DNA of 64,000 nt from Amphirosellinia nigrospora (lineage: Eukaryota > Ascomycota > Sordariomycetes > Xylariales > Xylariaceae), in NCBI GenBank assembly GCA_004123355.1, contig SCHM01000001.1:8008193-8072192 (forward strand), written 5' to 3'. Shown here one piece after another: positions 48,017 to 59,713 of this stretch. The notes beneath the pieces are model-generated. The model worked only from the letters and a program-made list of their open reading frames with translations. It searched no databases and was not told where the DNA came from. A program made the translations under genes and the position numbers. Each line of letters starts with the position of its first letter. Position 1 is the stretch's first letter.

Positions 48017-48638
48017 GCTTGATTTACCCGCACCAATCGACTAGTTCTAGAATATCTGCTTCCCTCGTGAGATGGAGAGCTTGAATGCTGTCGAGATAGC
48101 GGTATGGACTACCGGTAGCCACTTGGCTAGCGAAAATGCAGGACTGACTTGTCCGTAACTAGCAATTTTGGTTTGTGTTGAACTAATCAAACTAGTTGAC
48201 ACCCAGGATAGAGACGATAGGTTCAAGAAAAAGTATATAAACAACTTACCCAGTTTTGATTTCACGATAGGTCGTCCTCCATCATGATGACTAAGCCACC
48301 ACTTACATACCAGATTAGGAAATAGGTCCCCTCACTTCTCCTCAGTTCCCCTCATCATCATATCAGGTTGCCAAGTTAAACAACTCTGTGTGTATTTCTT
48401 TAGAAATGGATTCAGGATAATGAAACAAAGAATTAGATAGCAAGATAGACGCGTTACATGCACAATAATGAGTGGGAAGACAATAGTACAGAAACGCTCA
48501 CTCTTTACCTCGACTACTCAATAACGCTCTCAGATACGAAACGAAACTACTCTTGAATCCATGCCCATAGTAACGCAGCATGATCTTCCGTCCCCTCTCA
48601 GAGATAATCTCAATAATTGTCTCTTTCAGTCCAAGGCT

Positions 48639-49524
48639 TCAAGGCTCTAGGAACTTGAGATGTAGCTCAGGCTCCCCCGTGGCCTCCAGCAACGGTTTCC
48701 AGACGTCATCGCCGAGCGCGCGGAACATGATCAGGAAACCCGCGTGATTGAAGTCGACGTAGCTGATCTTGTCGCCGAGGAAGAAGGGGCCCTTGTCGTT
48801 CTCCTTTAGCATCGCCGTGATACCCTGCAGATGCGGGCCGGCGCCCTCCCACACCTGGTCACCGCTGTTCTCCTGCACGAACTTCTCCAGCGGCATGCCG
48901 ACGTGCGTCTCGCGCGTACGGTGCCAGTAGTCGTGGTTGACATCCTTTAGCAGCTTGTTCGGGACCCCTAGGATGTACGCCCCGCAGGTGCACGAAGGCC
49001 TCTTTGAGATGGCTGATGTATCTCTGTCGGTACGGCTCGTCGAGGTAGATGGACGGCTCCGGGTATTGCTTCTCGAGCTCGTTGGCGATCACCATTGAGT
49101 CCATGATGTAATGCCGTCGGGTTGCTTTATAGTAGGTACAGTAAACTCTTCCTTATCCGGGAAGCTAGAGGTGTGGATGCTGGTCAGCATATGGCGATCT
49201 CTCAAATGGGTGTCTTTTTGGAGAGTCATGTGAAGAGAGTCAATCTCACTGGGCTGAAGTCTGGGCTTGATTTCCGGATATTCGAGCTGTGGAACGGTTA
49301 GACTAGGTGAACACCGCACGCGGGACTATGATGGCATTGTGCTTGCCCATTCAGTCTCGTAGTCCAGTCCTTTGTAGTTTAGGATCAGTCGAGCTATATT
49401 CATCAGTAATCTGTTCAGAATGGAAACATGAGAAGCGATTCGTACTCTTCCACGTGTTCAACGACCAAGAATGGTTAGGGTCCTTAGATGGTAGGTCAAA
49501 GAGTACAATTTTCGAGCTCGCCAT
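48639..49524 (-). CDS. Glutathione S-transferase-like protein
   Basis: Exon 1 (49524-49446) gives MASSKIVLFDLPSKDPNHSW and ...NTWK; exon 2 (49393-49347) gives TRLILNYKGLDYETEW; exon 3 starts at 49286 with LEYPEIKPRLQ. This is the thioredoxin-fold N-terminal domain of fungal GSTs (LNTWKTRLxLNYKG, then EYP-I-P). The substrate-binding continuation FTVPTIKQPDG and MVIANELEKQYPEPSIYLD follows, then the all-helical C-terminal domain AYILGVPNKLLKDVN, RTRETHVGMPLEKF, and FFLGDKISYVDFNHAGFLIMF. It conjugates glutathione to electrophiles or acts in detoxification/redox; substrate unknown. The intron after exon 2 has a GC donor as written. Frame breaks near 49107 and 48985; one further intron near 49180-49240 has unclear borders. 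Confidence 0.8.
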
Positions 49525-51090
49525 GATGAATCAAGAACTCTTGTTAGACTGATGATTAGGTTGATTTTAATGCTGATGAAGTGAAGAACGTAGGTTCCTG
49601 AATGTTCAACTGAAGTTTACTTTAAGGGGTTATTTATATTTCTTAGGGTCTCTGATGTCAAGTGAAACCTAAACGTATTTGTAAGACGAAAGAGCGTACA
49701 GTGGCCCACCTCGCTAGCTATAGCCTACCTTCATATCCTAACGCCAACAACTATAATATGATGCCTTTGATAGGTGTGAAAGTGTTGGCTCGTAGTTATG
49801 GGTATAGTTTCGAGCCCTTTTAGGCTAGGGAACGTAGCCGCACTCCACCTCCGCACTGCAGTTTCAAAATGTCGATGTTACCATGGGGTACGTACCTATA
49901 TACAGGAACATGGTTTTCCCTACATTATAAATCCTTCATTTGACTGCATTAGAAATCGGGAACATGCTGATAGATCAGCTTTTGGGTCTGTGATATCTTG
50001 GTTGAGGTGGGGTCATCGTGCGCCTGCATACTGCATATATGCACTCCTAAATATAATTATGAGGCATAACCACTTGATAGCTCTAGTAGGCACAGCCCAT
50101 ATCAACTAGACTAGTAGATACCTAAGAGGGAGTAGGAGAGGAGACGAGGGATTGAGGGGTGTGGAATCCGAGCACAGCAACTTAGTTACCTAACGCAAAT
50201 ACCTATATACTTGAAGTACATGTGTTTATGCGAGTGTGATCATTAAAATGCTGCTCCAAGGATGATTTAGCTGGGCATTTCATTGCCCTGCGTCGTGGAC
50301 AAACACTCAAGAGTGCGCCACCCTCGCTCTCAACTCCTATGTATTTGCACATTACAAACAAAACTGCTTTGTAAAAACTCAAACCCCTTTGTGATTACCG
50401 AGCCACGCTGGGGGTTTTTGAAAATGGCTACTGCAAGGGATTCGGGTTTGAAAATGGATTTCCCTGAACACAAAAGACAAAGATGGATTTTGGAACGTAC
50501 GTATAACTCCGAGTCAAGTCGGAGGTATAAAATACGCATGTAGTCTCAACACGTCATTCGCAGAAAATAACTAAAGAGCGAAAAGCATTACTGTAACTAC
50601 TTAAACCTCAACATCACTTTCAAAGGGTCAACAAACAGAAAAAAAACAAAACATGCAGGCTGCCTATAGCTGAACCTGTGCATTGCATTGCTGGAAGCAG
50701 TTATTGAGAACTATAGGTATGCCTGCATAGGCTAGCGCGGCCACACACCATACTACCTTAGGGAGATATACTTACCCTACCCAGACTAACTATATGTACA
50801 TACATGTAGTTCCTAATGTACTTATTTCGTTATTTTCCTGAGGTATACAATCTATTCTGGCCAGTAGAATTGGGCTTGACTTGTTTGCAGTGACTATTAT
50901 CAAAGACCCCACCCCACCATCCCTAGGCTCGGTAAGGCGGGAAAGATGGGGGCGACAGGGGCTGGATAAGGCGTATCGATAAGACCGGGCCATCACCTCA
51001 TCCTCACTGCTCTATCGCAGCCACCTCGACAGCTACTTCATTTCGCGTCTCTTCCCTGCGGTAAGTAACACTAGGATCAGAGCATCCACG
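49525..51090. other. Divergent intergenic region
   Basis: About 1.6 kb between divergent genes; no supported gene. Purine/A-rich stretch around 50570-50655. Confidence 0.55.
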
Positions 51091-53332
51091 ATGGCTTCTC
51101 ACGCCGCACCCGTGGACCTTGCCAACGGCAATGGCATCGCCTTAGGATCATCATTCCTAAGAAGGTTGCTTACTTCTACGATTCGGACATCGGCAACTTT
51201 GCCTATGTTGCTGGCCACCCCATGAAACCGCGCATCCGGTTGGCGCATAGCTTAATTATGAATTATGGTGTGTACAAGAAGATGGAGATATACGTACGTC
51301 ACTTCAAATCGCAATGCTCAATTCATATGTCTGTTTTATTCATCTCTCTGTCGATTGGACTCATCTTTTGAAGCTGTCGCGTATACACTGACGTCGCTGT
51401 CTGTAGCGAGCTAAGCCTGCGACGCGACTTGAAATGACACAGTTCCACACCGACGAATACATCGACTTTCTGCAGAAGGTTAGCCCTGAAAACATGGACA
51501 ACTTTCAGCGCGAACAGACCAAGTTCAACGTCGGCGATGACTGTCCTGTGTTCGATGGCTTGTTTGAGTTGTGGCATCAGTGCCGGTGGCAGTATGGAGG
51601 GCGCTGCTAGATTAAACCGACAGAAATGCGATATGGCCGTTAACTGGGCTGGAGGACTGCATCATGCAAAGAAAATCCGAAGCTAGGGCTTCTGCTACGT
51701 GAATGGTATGTATCATCGCTCACTACAACTACGAGGAGCCTGGGAACTCATGAACGTAGACATTGTCCTCGTCCTCGAGTTATTACGATTCAACAAACGG
51801 GTACTCTACATCGACATCGACGTCCACCATGGGATGTGTCGAAGAAGCGTTTTACACCACCGATAGAGTCATGACTGTTTCGTTTCACAAGTACGGCGAG
51901 TACTTCCAGGCACGGCGAACTTAAGAGACGTTGGTATTGGAACGGGGAAATACTACTCTGTCAACTTCCCTCTGCGCGATGGCATAGACGACTCTTCTTA
52001 TAAGTCTGTCTTTGAGCCCGTAATATCAAGTGTCATGGAGTTTTACAACCCCGATGCGGTTGTATTGCAGTGTGGCGGAGATAGCTTGTCTGGTGATCGG
52101 CTTGGTTGCTTTAACTTGAGTATGGAAGGCCATGCCAACTGTGTCAAGTTCGTCAAGAGCTTCAACCGACCTACCCTAGTTGTCGGTGGCGGTGGCTATA
52201 CCATGCGCAACGTGGCGCGTACGTGGGCTTTCGAAACAGGTTTGCTAGTCGACGCTCACATGGATCGCACTCTTCCATTTAACGAATACTATGAGGTAAG
52301 CTACCTTGACTGTTCTGTTTTATTCTTTTTGTCTGAAATAAGACGCTAACGTTTGCTTAGTACTATGGACCTGACTATGAACTCGACGTTCGGTCTTCCA
52401 ACATGGAAAATGCAAATAGTCCGGAATATCTTGAAAAGATCAAGAACCAGTTAATTGAGAACCTGCGTAGAACAGCACATGTGCCGTCTGTTCAGATGCA
52501 AGATGTTCCCCGACAATCGCTCGGTGCTATGACAGATGAAGATGATGCTGAGTTGGATGATATGGACGAAGACGAAAACAAAGACGTGCGCGTAACACAA
52601 CGCCAATGGGAGCAGCGGATAGAACGAGATGACGAATACGAAGAGAGCGATAATGAGGAATTAGAGAAAATGAATGGTGTGCACCGGAACGGCAGCTCTC
52701 GGCGACCTTTCCTCGATTACCGCAACTCAGATGCGGAGGGTGATAGCGGCATAGCAACTCCCGCTAACGGTACAAGCGACAATGTCATCAAGTCTAATGA
52801 AACTGATGAAGTTATCATGAAGGACGTGGAGGATATTGCACAAGACGCTATGGTCGAAACTGGTGAGGCGAATGCCGATCCTAAAGCTGTAGAGAACAAG
52901 CCAGAGGAAGGAATTGAGGCTGCGAGCGTCGCTGAGCAAGAAGAATCTCCGGTAGAGATCCAGGAGGCTTCTAAGCCTGCTGACACCACTGATGAGAATG
53001 AGAAAGCTGCGATGCCTCAGGATTCCCCAGAGAAACAAGAGGTACCTTCGAAAGATGGCGATGAGGTCATGCAAGATGTTGAGGACAACCCCAAGCAGTT
53101 GGAGAAAGAGGCAGAGAAGAAACAAAGCGCAGAGCCCGAAGCCGAAGTCGAAGCCGAGGCAGTAAAGTCACCGAAAGAGCCTTCGAAAGACCAAGATGGG
53201 GACGTTGATATGGCTGAAACAGTGACCGATCAGAAGCAGAACGACAAGATCGTTAACGCGGAAGAAGCGACGGAGGCACCTTCGTCAACCGAGGCCGCCG
53301 AGCAGACCCAAGACACGACTAGTAGTAGCTAG
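51091..53332 (+). CDS. Class I histone deacetylase, Rpd3-like
   Basis: Catalytic subunit of Rpd3/Sin3-type co-repressor complexes in the nucleus. Exons 51091-51293, 51417-51705, 51760-52295 and 52361-53332, at canonical borders. Seen: [65 protein letters not shown] (catalytic His pair), [19 protein letters not shown] (zinc Asp/His), [32 protein letters not shown] (zinc Asp) and [20 protein letters not shown] (transition-state Tyr), [16 protein letters not shown] 300-residue acidic Glu/Lys/Pro-rich tail is typical of filamentous fungal RPD3. The first 950 coding bases have about seven small indels (near 51150, 51232, 51575, 51675, 51692, 51833, 51910), some compensating, whereas the last 1.3 kb is clean. 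Loss of the His of KPHRIR is a 3-base gap. Confidence 0.93.
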
Positions 53333-55043
53333 CGTACTGGATTGGAAATGCGCTGCCTAGTGTGCATCTTCGCGGTGATTTGTTCTCTGAGCTATATCGC
53401 TCTTTCGAGACGGGAGAATCGTTGATTTCTGAAGTTTGAATGTATACCAAGGTAGTCACAGCGAAAGGCGTTCAGGACTCTGGCACAAAGAAGGAAGAGT
53501 AGTCTGTCACATGCGCTGACTAAGACTTCGCTTGCATTGCTCGTCTATCTATGGTTGATGGCGCGCTGGATGTGTTTTTTTCCCCTCCGTCTTCCTGAGC
53601 AAGGCCTTGGGCGATGTATTGCCGAACACGAAAAGAGATAGAGCCTTCTATATATAATGCAGCGCAATTACTAATTAACTAGATTAGGTCGGTTTCTGTC
53701 TCTGCATAAGAATCTGACTAGCTACTCTGAGTGAATCAAATTGGATCTGCTGTTGTATGATGACGAACATTGTTAGTTACCTTACCTCGCTATTTTACCA
53801 GACACAGAATGAAGAAAAATAATATGACTAACCATCTAACACGACAGACGAATGTTTAGTCGGACTGGTAGCTTTGGATTTCGGCTTGGGGTGTAAGGGA
53901 GACTACATACCAAAACATGGCATCCTGAACGAAAATAAACGTTTCAGTTTTTACAACACTAGGTCTTGGCCTCAACCGATGTGTGTGATGATACTACAAC
54001 AATCGAGATGCAAAATACACTATCATTTAGTGATGTGGTGCTGTCAGATGGTCTCTCTGTTGGTACCGTTCCCAAGATAGGGAAGCTGTAAAACACCTTC
54101 GTAGGACTTGGCTTGGATGCCATATCTATATAGAAGTTCTTTTGTCCCGGCCTTGTAAGAAATGTTTGACGAGGTAGCGTCAAGTCTTATATGCAGCCAT
54201 TTACTCTGCAAGCGATTCTTCTAGGTTTAAATAACTGGAAGCTGATTAATGTGTTTTTTGACGTTGTAGGCTCTATCGAGTAGTTGAGTAATCTGGGCGA
54301 GGAAGATTGTTTCGGCTCGAGCATACACCATTATCATGAAAAGAAAGGAGATCACATCACATTCATCACGAGGCTAAGTGTTTACACCACATTATCCTCA
54401 TTATTGTGACACGCTATAGTACGAAACGACACTCGATCGACAGGTTTTGATTACTGTGGTGTTCCAAGTCGCGTTGTCCGGAAAAGAAAACATTCAAGAC
54501 AACAAAGAGAGAAGGCATCCTCATCAAAACCGTCCCCGAATCTGTGTCATGAAAACCGACAAATCAATAAACCACTTGACTTTTCTATTCCCATTCCTTT
54601 TCCGTCTAAAATCAAACACGAAGTTCCTCGCTGAGTTCGTTTTTGACCCGGGGGGTATCAATCCGTATACTGTGATGGTGATGGTGATGAAGATGATGAT
54701 ATAATATGCTGCCGATCCTCGCTTGTTGCATGCAGTGATGAAGATGAAAAAAGAAGAGAAATGCGAAAGAGAAAAAAGAGGGCGGGGGAAGGTCGTTGGC
54801 TGTTTTTGCCAAAAGCCTTCTCTCCCCTGCCCTTCATCAGCGCTCAAGGGTGACGAGGGTTTATATAGGTACAAGAATATCGACGTGATCCAACTCTTAT
54901 TTATCGTCTTAGAGATCCGAATTCGTTATAGTCGCAGAGAAGATGATGCATGAGCGATATAAAGGCGTGGCATCTATGGGTATGAGAAAAAAGTGGCGTG
55001 TGTATTCTCCGGGTATGGACGTAGCAATAGCTCATTTACCACT
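53333..55043. other. Convergent intergenic region
   Basis: About 1.7 kb between convergent 3' ends; AT-rich with a short GATGGT/GATGAT run around 54673-54702. No supported gene. Confidence 0.55.
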
Positions 55044-57903
55044 CTACTCAAGCTCTGTCATGATTGACGTGGGCTCAAGCGGCTGGCCGGGCTCGGAAGC
55101 CTTGACAGCTTGCTTTTTATTTGCAAGGGTTGCGCGACGTTTTGCAACAGCTTGGGACATAGACCCGGATGCCCATCGTGCTGTTATGTTGTTAGCACAT
55201 AACTCTTCGGGAGAGCAAAGTGTTGGAAAGGCTTATTACCTTTCATTGAATGGGACATCTTCTCAGATTTGGTCATCTGGTTATAGTCCTTGATGTCGGT
55301 GGGATCCGTACCATTTACGGCACTATTGTTAGTACCATGACTACTGTGAGGGGGCGTCGAGTTCGAGGACGATGGTACGGAGAACGGACTCGGAGCAAGC
55401 AGGGATACAGGAGGAGGAGGAGGAGCCGAGATTGGTGCGGTATAATTCTTCAGCTTAATTTTTGTGGGCGGTTTTGGCGTCGGATGTAGCTCAAGCGGTG
55501 GCTGTTGCACCGATGGAGGCGAGGATACAGGTACGGGTGCGGTTGCCGCAAAGTCCTCGACCTGGGTTTTCTTGGGCCGTCGGCCACGTTTGGGCTTAGG
55601 TTGCTCATTATGAACTTCTTCATCTGGATTTATAGAAAACTTCTTCTGTCGCTTCTCCCTAAATTGGTAGTTAGAAGCCACGGTCGATTGTGTTGCAGTC
55701 GAGGATGAGGTAGGAGGACGGGATTCCTCTACTGCATTGGTTGACTGCATAGACGACGTGTAAAATGAGCTCGTAGGAACCTCGGAGAGTCGAGAATCGG
55801 TGCGACGTAGTCCAGCCTTTTTTGGTGCTTGTTGACTGGGGCCATTTGTAGCAAGCGCCGCTTCTTGCTCGGCGATCTCGGCAGCTGTTCTTCTGCGTCG
55901 ACGTTTTCGTGTAGGCACTTCTGCCCCAACCTGGTCAGGTTGTTGGCGAAGCTCTTCGGCCGGCGCAGAAGTATCCTCGGGAATCGGGGCTGGTAAAGGG
56001 TGTTTTCGAGGACGGCCGCCCTTGCCTTTCTTTTTGGGTGGCGCGGGTTCGGTGAATGAATCCGTGGGCATTGGCACTGCAAGATTGGCCTCGCCATTTT
56101 CTTCAACATTATGTCCAACCCGCCGGCGCCGACGTTGCATAGGCACGGGACTTGAGCCTCTGCTAGCAACTTCGCTCCCGTCAAACAGCGCTGGAGGCTT
56201 TCGGGTCCGCTTGCCGTGAATGACAACACCATCATCGGCTTCGGCTGCCTTAGCAGTCTGCTTAGGTCGATCTCGCAAGCGACCTTTGCCGGAACCGGTC
56301 TTCTGCTCCAAGGGTCTTGGTAACCGATCTTGCTGTCCCTCTCGTCGTACTCGAAGCCATAGTTGATAGCCATCAATTTATCCTGGTGTCGGACGTAGGC
56401 GACCTCTGGATTGGGTCGGTCAGCCCGTGTGCCCTTCACAACAAAATCTTTTCGTATGGGGTTAGCGACGGGGTCTTTGCTCGTAAGCATTTTGAGACGG
56501 TGATCAAACGCCGCCTCTTCCTGGCGATATCGAACCGCATTATCCTCATCGTCTGTAATCTTCCGTAACTCGTTGTATTCATTCTGCCAGGCGACCAAGG
56601 CACGGTTGACAACTTCTAGCCTTATCCAAACCTCTTCGGGTGACAAGGATTTATGATTTTCAAAAAGGCTAATGAAATCTGACGCATTTCTGGTCGTCTG
56701 GAAAGAAATTGGTTGCTTTGGTTGTTGCATGTAGGGATTCTCAATATCTGTGGGCGAGTTTGCTCTAGTATCTGTAGGTAAAGGTGACATCGCTGGTGTG
56801 TCCATAGGGCCGTCTACAGGAGTGGATTCTGGCATAAGGGGATCAGTCATAGGAGTATCCTCCTGCGCGATATCTGCTTTTGTACCGTCTAGTTGAGCAC
56901 CGTCGAGCTGGTCATCTGCCATTTCCTCGGCGGTATCCTGCTGGAGCAGCTGCGACCCAGGAGCAGGTTCTGTCTCAAACTGCGCAGGTGGCCATTCAGA
57001 AAAAGCACCCTCGATGTATGGGGTGAGATGTTCAAATGAGGAACGTGAAGATACGTCAATAATCCTCTTCGCATCATCTGCTAGTGACGCGCGAATTGCC
57101 TTGGACATTTCGACGTCATTTCGACAGCGGTTGTCGCCCAAGCGTACGTCGACGAGAGTCGAGTGCGATTTCCGCGGAGTCGGAAATGACGCGAATGAAG
57201 ATGTCATGTGGGATGGTTTTGAATCTTCATTTGAGAAACCAGAGCTGGTGTTGGAGCTTGCACGTCTGAGAGTGGATCCATCCGATTGCTCGCTGTGATG
57301 ACCACCGACTTCAATCGTGTCTTGGACCTCAACATCTTCCATCTGTTGATTAGAGGCGAGTGCCGGAAATTCTATTGTTGATTTCCGTGCTTGAAAGCGC
57401 CTGCGCAAGGCCGGCGGCGGAAGTGGTGGAAGTGGTCGCTCAGGAGAGCGTCTCTTGATGTGAGAGTCGTTGAATTCTACCTCAATATCATCCAAGCTAT
57501 CGAAGGTACCCTCGGTGCGCCGCCTTTTGAAGGCTCGCGTAGAAGAAGGTGTTATTTTGCCGTCTTCGCTGACGTATTCATCAGCATGATCAAACGTGTA
57601 ATCCACGCGGGCCCGCTTTCTAAGTGAACGACCACCTTTATTGTCGGGGTCATCAGACGAAGGCATGGCGCCTTCAGCAACACGAGCACGACCCCGTGTA
57701 CCTCTGGATGCAGTGGGACTAGGGGTTTCAAAAGAAGAGGACGCAATGCTGACAGCTGGTGTTGAGGATGGGAGTTGGTCAACGAGTTCAGCAGCCGTCA
57801 TGGCGGATGGGTTTGGGTGTGAAGAAGGGAAAACAGGAAGGGTGTGGCGCTTTCGGGCAGAAGCACGCCCTCGACCACGCGCTGCAGAAGCCGGAGAGTC
57901 CAT
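55044..57903 (-). CDS. Conserved fungal nuclear protein with AT-hook motifs
   Basis: Two exons, 57903-55240 and 55180-55044 (intron donor GTAATA, acceptor AACAG), encode about 930 residues. The N-terminal 400 residues are disordered and basic/Ser-rich, with RSLRKRARVDYTFDHADEYV and KRRRTEG. A structured middle has NASDFISLFENHKSLSPEEV, RALVAWQNEYNELRKITDDE and DKLMAINYGFEYDERDSKIG. Next come AT-hook-like KGKGGRPRKHP and PKRGRRPKK. The C-terminus, QMTKSEKMSHSMKARWASGS then AVAKRRATLANKK, looks like a conserved chromatin-type module. I remember this architecture from conserved but uncharacterised ascomycete proteins; a role in chromatin is inference. One lost C near 56313 splits the frame (DP|LEQKTGSGKG). 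Divergent from the gene at 59714. Confidence 0.65.
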
Positions 57904-59713
57904 AGCGCAGAAGGCCGTAGATGCTGCGACTATGGGTGTTGTTCAACAAATGGTTGATGAGTTATTATAGTTGTGGTGTCAAGGTGCAAGAGGATTTCCA
58001 GGTCGGAGATTATGTAAGTGGGGAATTCAGCAGGAAATGTGTAATTGAGACCCGAAGAGCCCGCGTTAGACGACGATGCTCTCCAAGGAAAGGAAACAAA
58101 AAGGAACAGCGGAGGAAAATAGACAGGCCGATTCAAGTCCAGCGACTGCAGATTATTGTCGTCAGTAGGAGAGCGCCGGGGGTCGAGTGTCACGCAGTTA
58201 AGTAGGGAGGTGAGGAAAATTATGAACCCAGGCAGCTAGAGTAGGCAAGGTAGGTAAGGTAGGTAAATAAGACAGACAGACTTTACTTACAGTCAAAACA
58301 GTTATGGACAACGCACGCAACGGCGAAGAGATTAGAGGTGCCTGAAGTGCCGAGTCAAGGTCAGACAGGATCTGGCGCGAGTATGAGGAACGAAACCGAG
58401 AGTGGAAGATATGTTGACACATGGAGTGCAGTGCTGCTCACAACGGCACGGGCAAACAGCGTTTCTGAGTGAGAATATAGCTGAGCTGCGTGGGTGTGTG
58501 GCGAATGTATATGTGAGTGCTTTGTACAGCGTGCTGTGTGTGTGTGCGTGTGTGTGTAGGTGTAGGTGTGTATATGTGTGTGTTGGTGTAAGGTGTAACA
58601 GCCTTGGCCAGCAGAACAGATTCTGATATACTTACACGTCCGACACGGAAGAATCTATCGTGGCCAGCTCTCTAACTGATTAGAAAAACGAGGACTACGA
58701 GATGCCCAAACTACTACTTCTCCTCTTCAAGAAGGCTGACGAAAAGACTCAAGCATAGACAAGCTGCGTGGTGCTGCTCTTGTCCTCTGCTCTGACACGG
58801 CGTCTTCAGGGTCGGGTCGCCTGTTTCTGCGTTTTTGCCCAGCTGCGCACAAGCCACAGGAGAACTGAGTGAGCTAGCCTAGCCACAACCTTAAACCTTG
58901 CCAAGAATGTCTTCCAGCAGACGCGCCGTGGCCAATCAACGACGTACAACAGCATCTGTCTACTCCGGAATGGGACTAGAGGGGCCAAGTAGGACAGGTG
59001 GACAGGCCAGACAGGTAGCTGGTTGAGGCCCTATAGCGCTGTATCTACAGCACACCTACTAAAAGGTACCTAACCTTAGGTAGCTATTCTCTACTGGGAG
59101 TTTCGTCATCCGCCCAAGGTAACCTAAACCTTATATGCTACAGGGAGACGTAGTGCTAGATGTTGTATCACCAGTCAATTGAATCGAGTGGCTATATGTG
59201 TAATTAACACATACCCGGGTTCTGAGGGGAAACACTCTCCGTTAGATAGGTACGAGAGTTGTCTCAATACGATCATTTCCCGTCTCCCATATCTTGCAAT
59301 TCCGAATTGTACGCCTGGTCTATCTATTGATTTCTATTGTCTCATTCCCATCACCCATCAACCTGAACCCCTGCAAAACCTACCTACGCCAAGCTCCCTG
59401 CATCTACAATAAGACACCAGCAGCTACTGCTGGCGAGAGACCTTCACTCGTAGTGATTGGTATCAGGAGTCGTCTGCACCAGTCCAGTACGCCGCCGTCT
59501 TTCCGGTGACGTCCATCTGCGCACATAGCAAAAGCCTCAGGAGGCTCAACTGTGTATTGTGGTACCGGCACATTTTGATAGCAGCCAGAACTACCTGTCT
59601 ACCTATATAAGTAAGCTATAACAACCACACTAAGCTTAAGCTGAGACTTCCCACCTCCGCTCCCGTATCACGATTATTACGACCCCAAGCCTCTGCGCTC
59701 GATCTGTGCCGCA
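57904..59713. other. Divergent intergenic region with GT repeat
   Basis: About 1.8 kb between divergent genes. Contains GGTA-rich sequence at 58241-58266, a (GT)n tract and another GGTACC...TTAGG motif at 59064-59083. No supported gene. Confidence 0.55.
58534..58590. repeat. Imperfect (GT)n microsatellite
   Basis: Alternating TG units interrupted by CG, AGG and TATA steps. Confidence 0.85.

Larger units (their letters stand above)
47446..48638. other. Upstream region of xylitol dehydrogenase gene
   Basis: About 1.2 kb between the xdhA start and the GST 3' end. Contains TATA at 47661-47667, a CreA-type GCGGGG at 47917-47922 and an XlnR-type element at 48010-48016. No gene. Confidence 0.5.
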
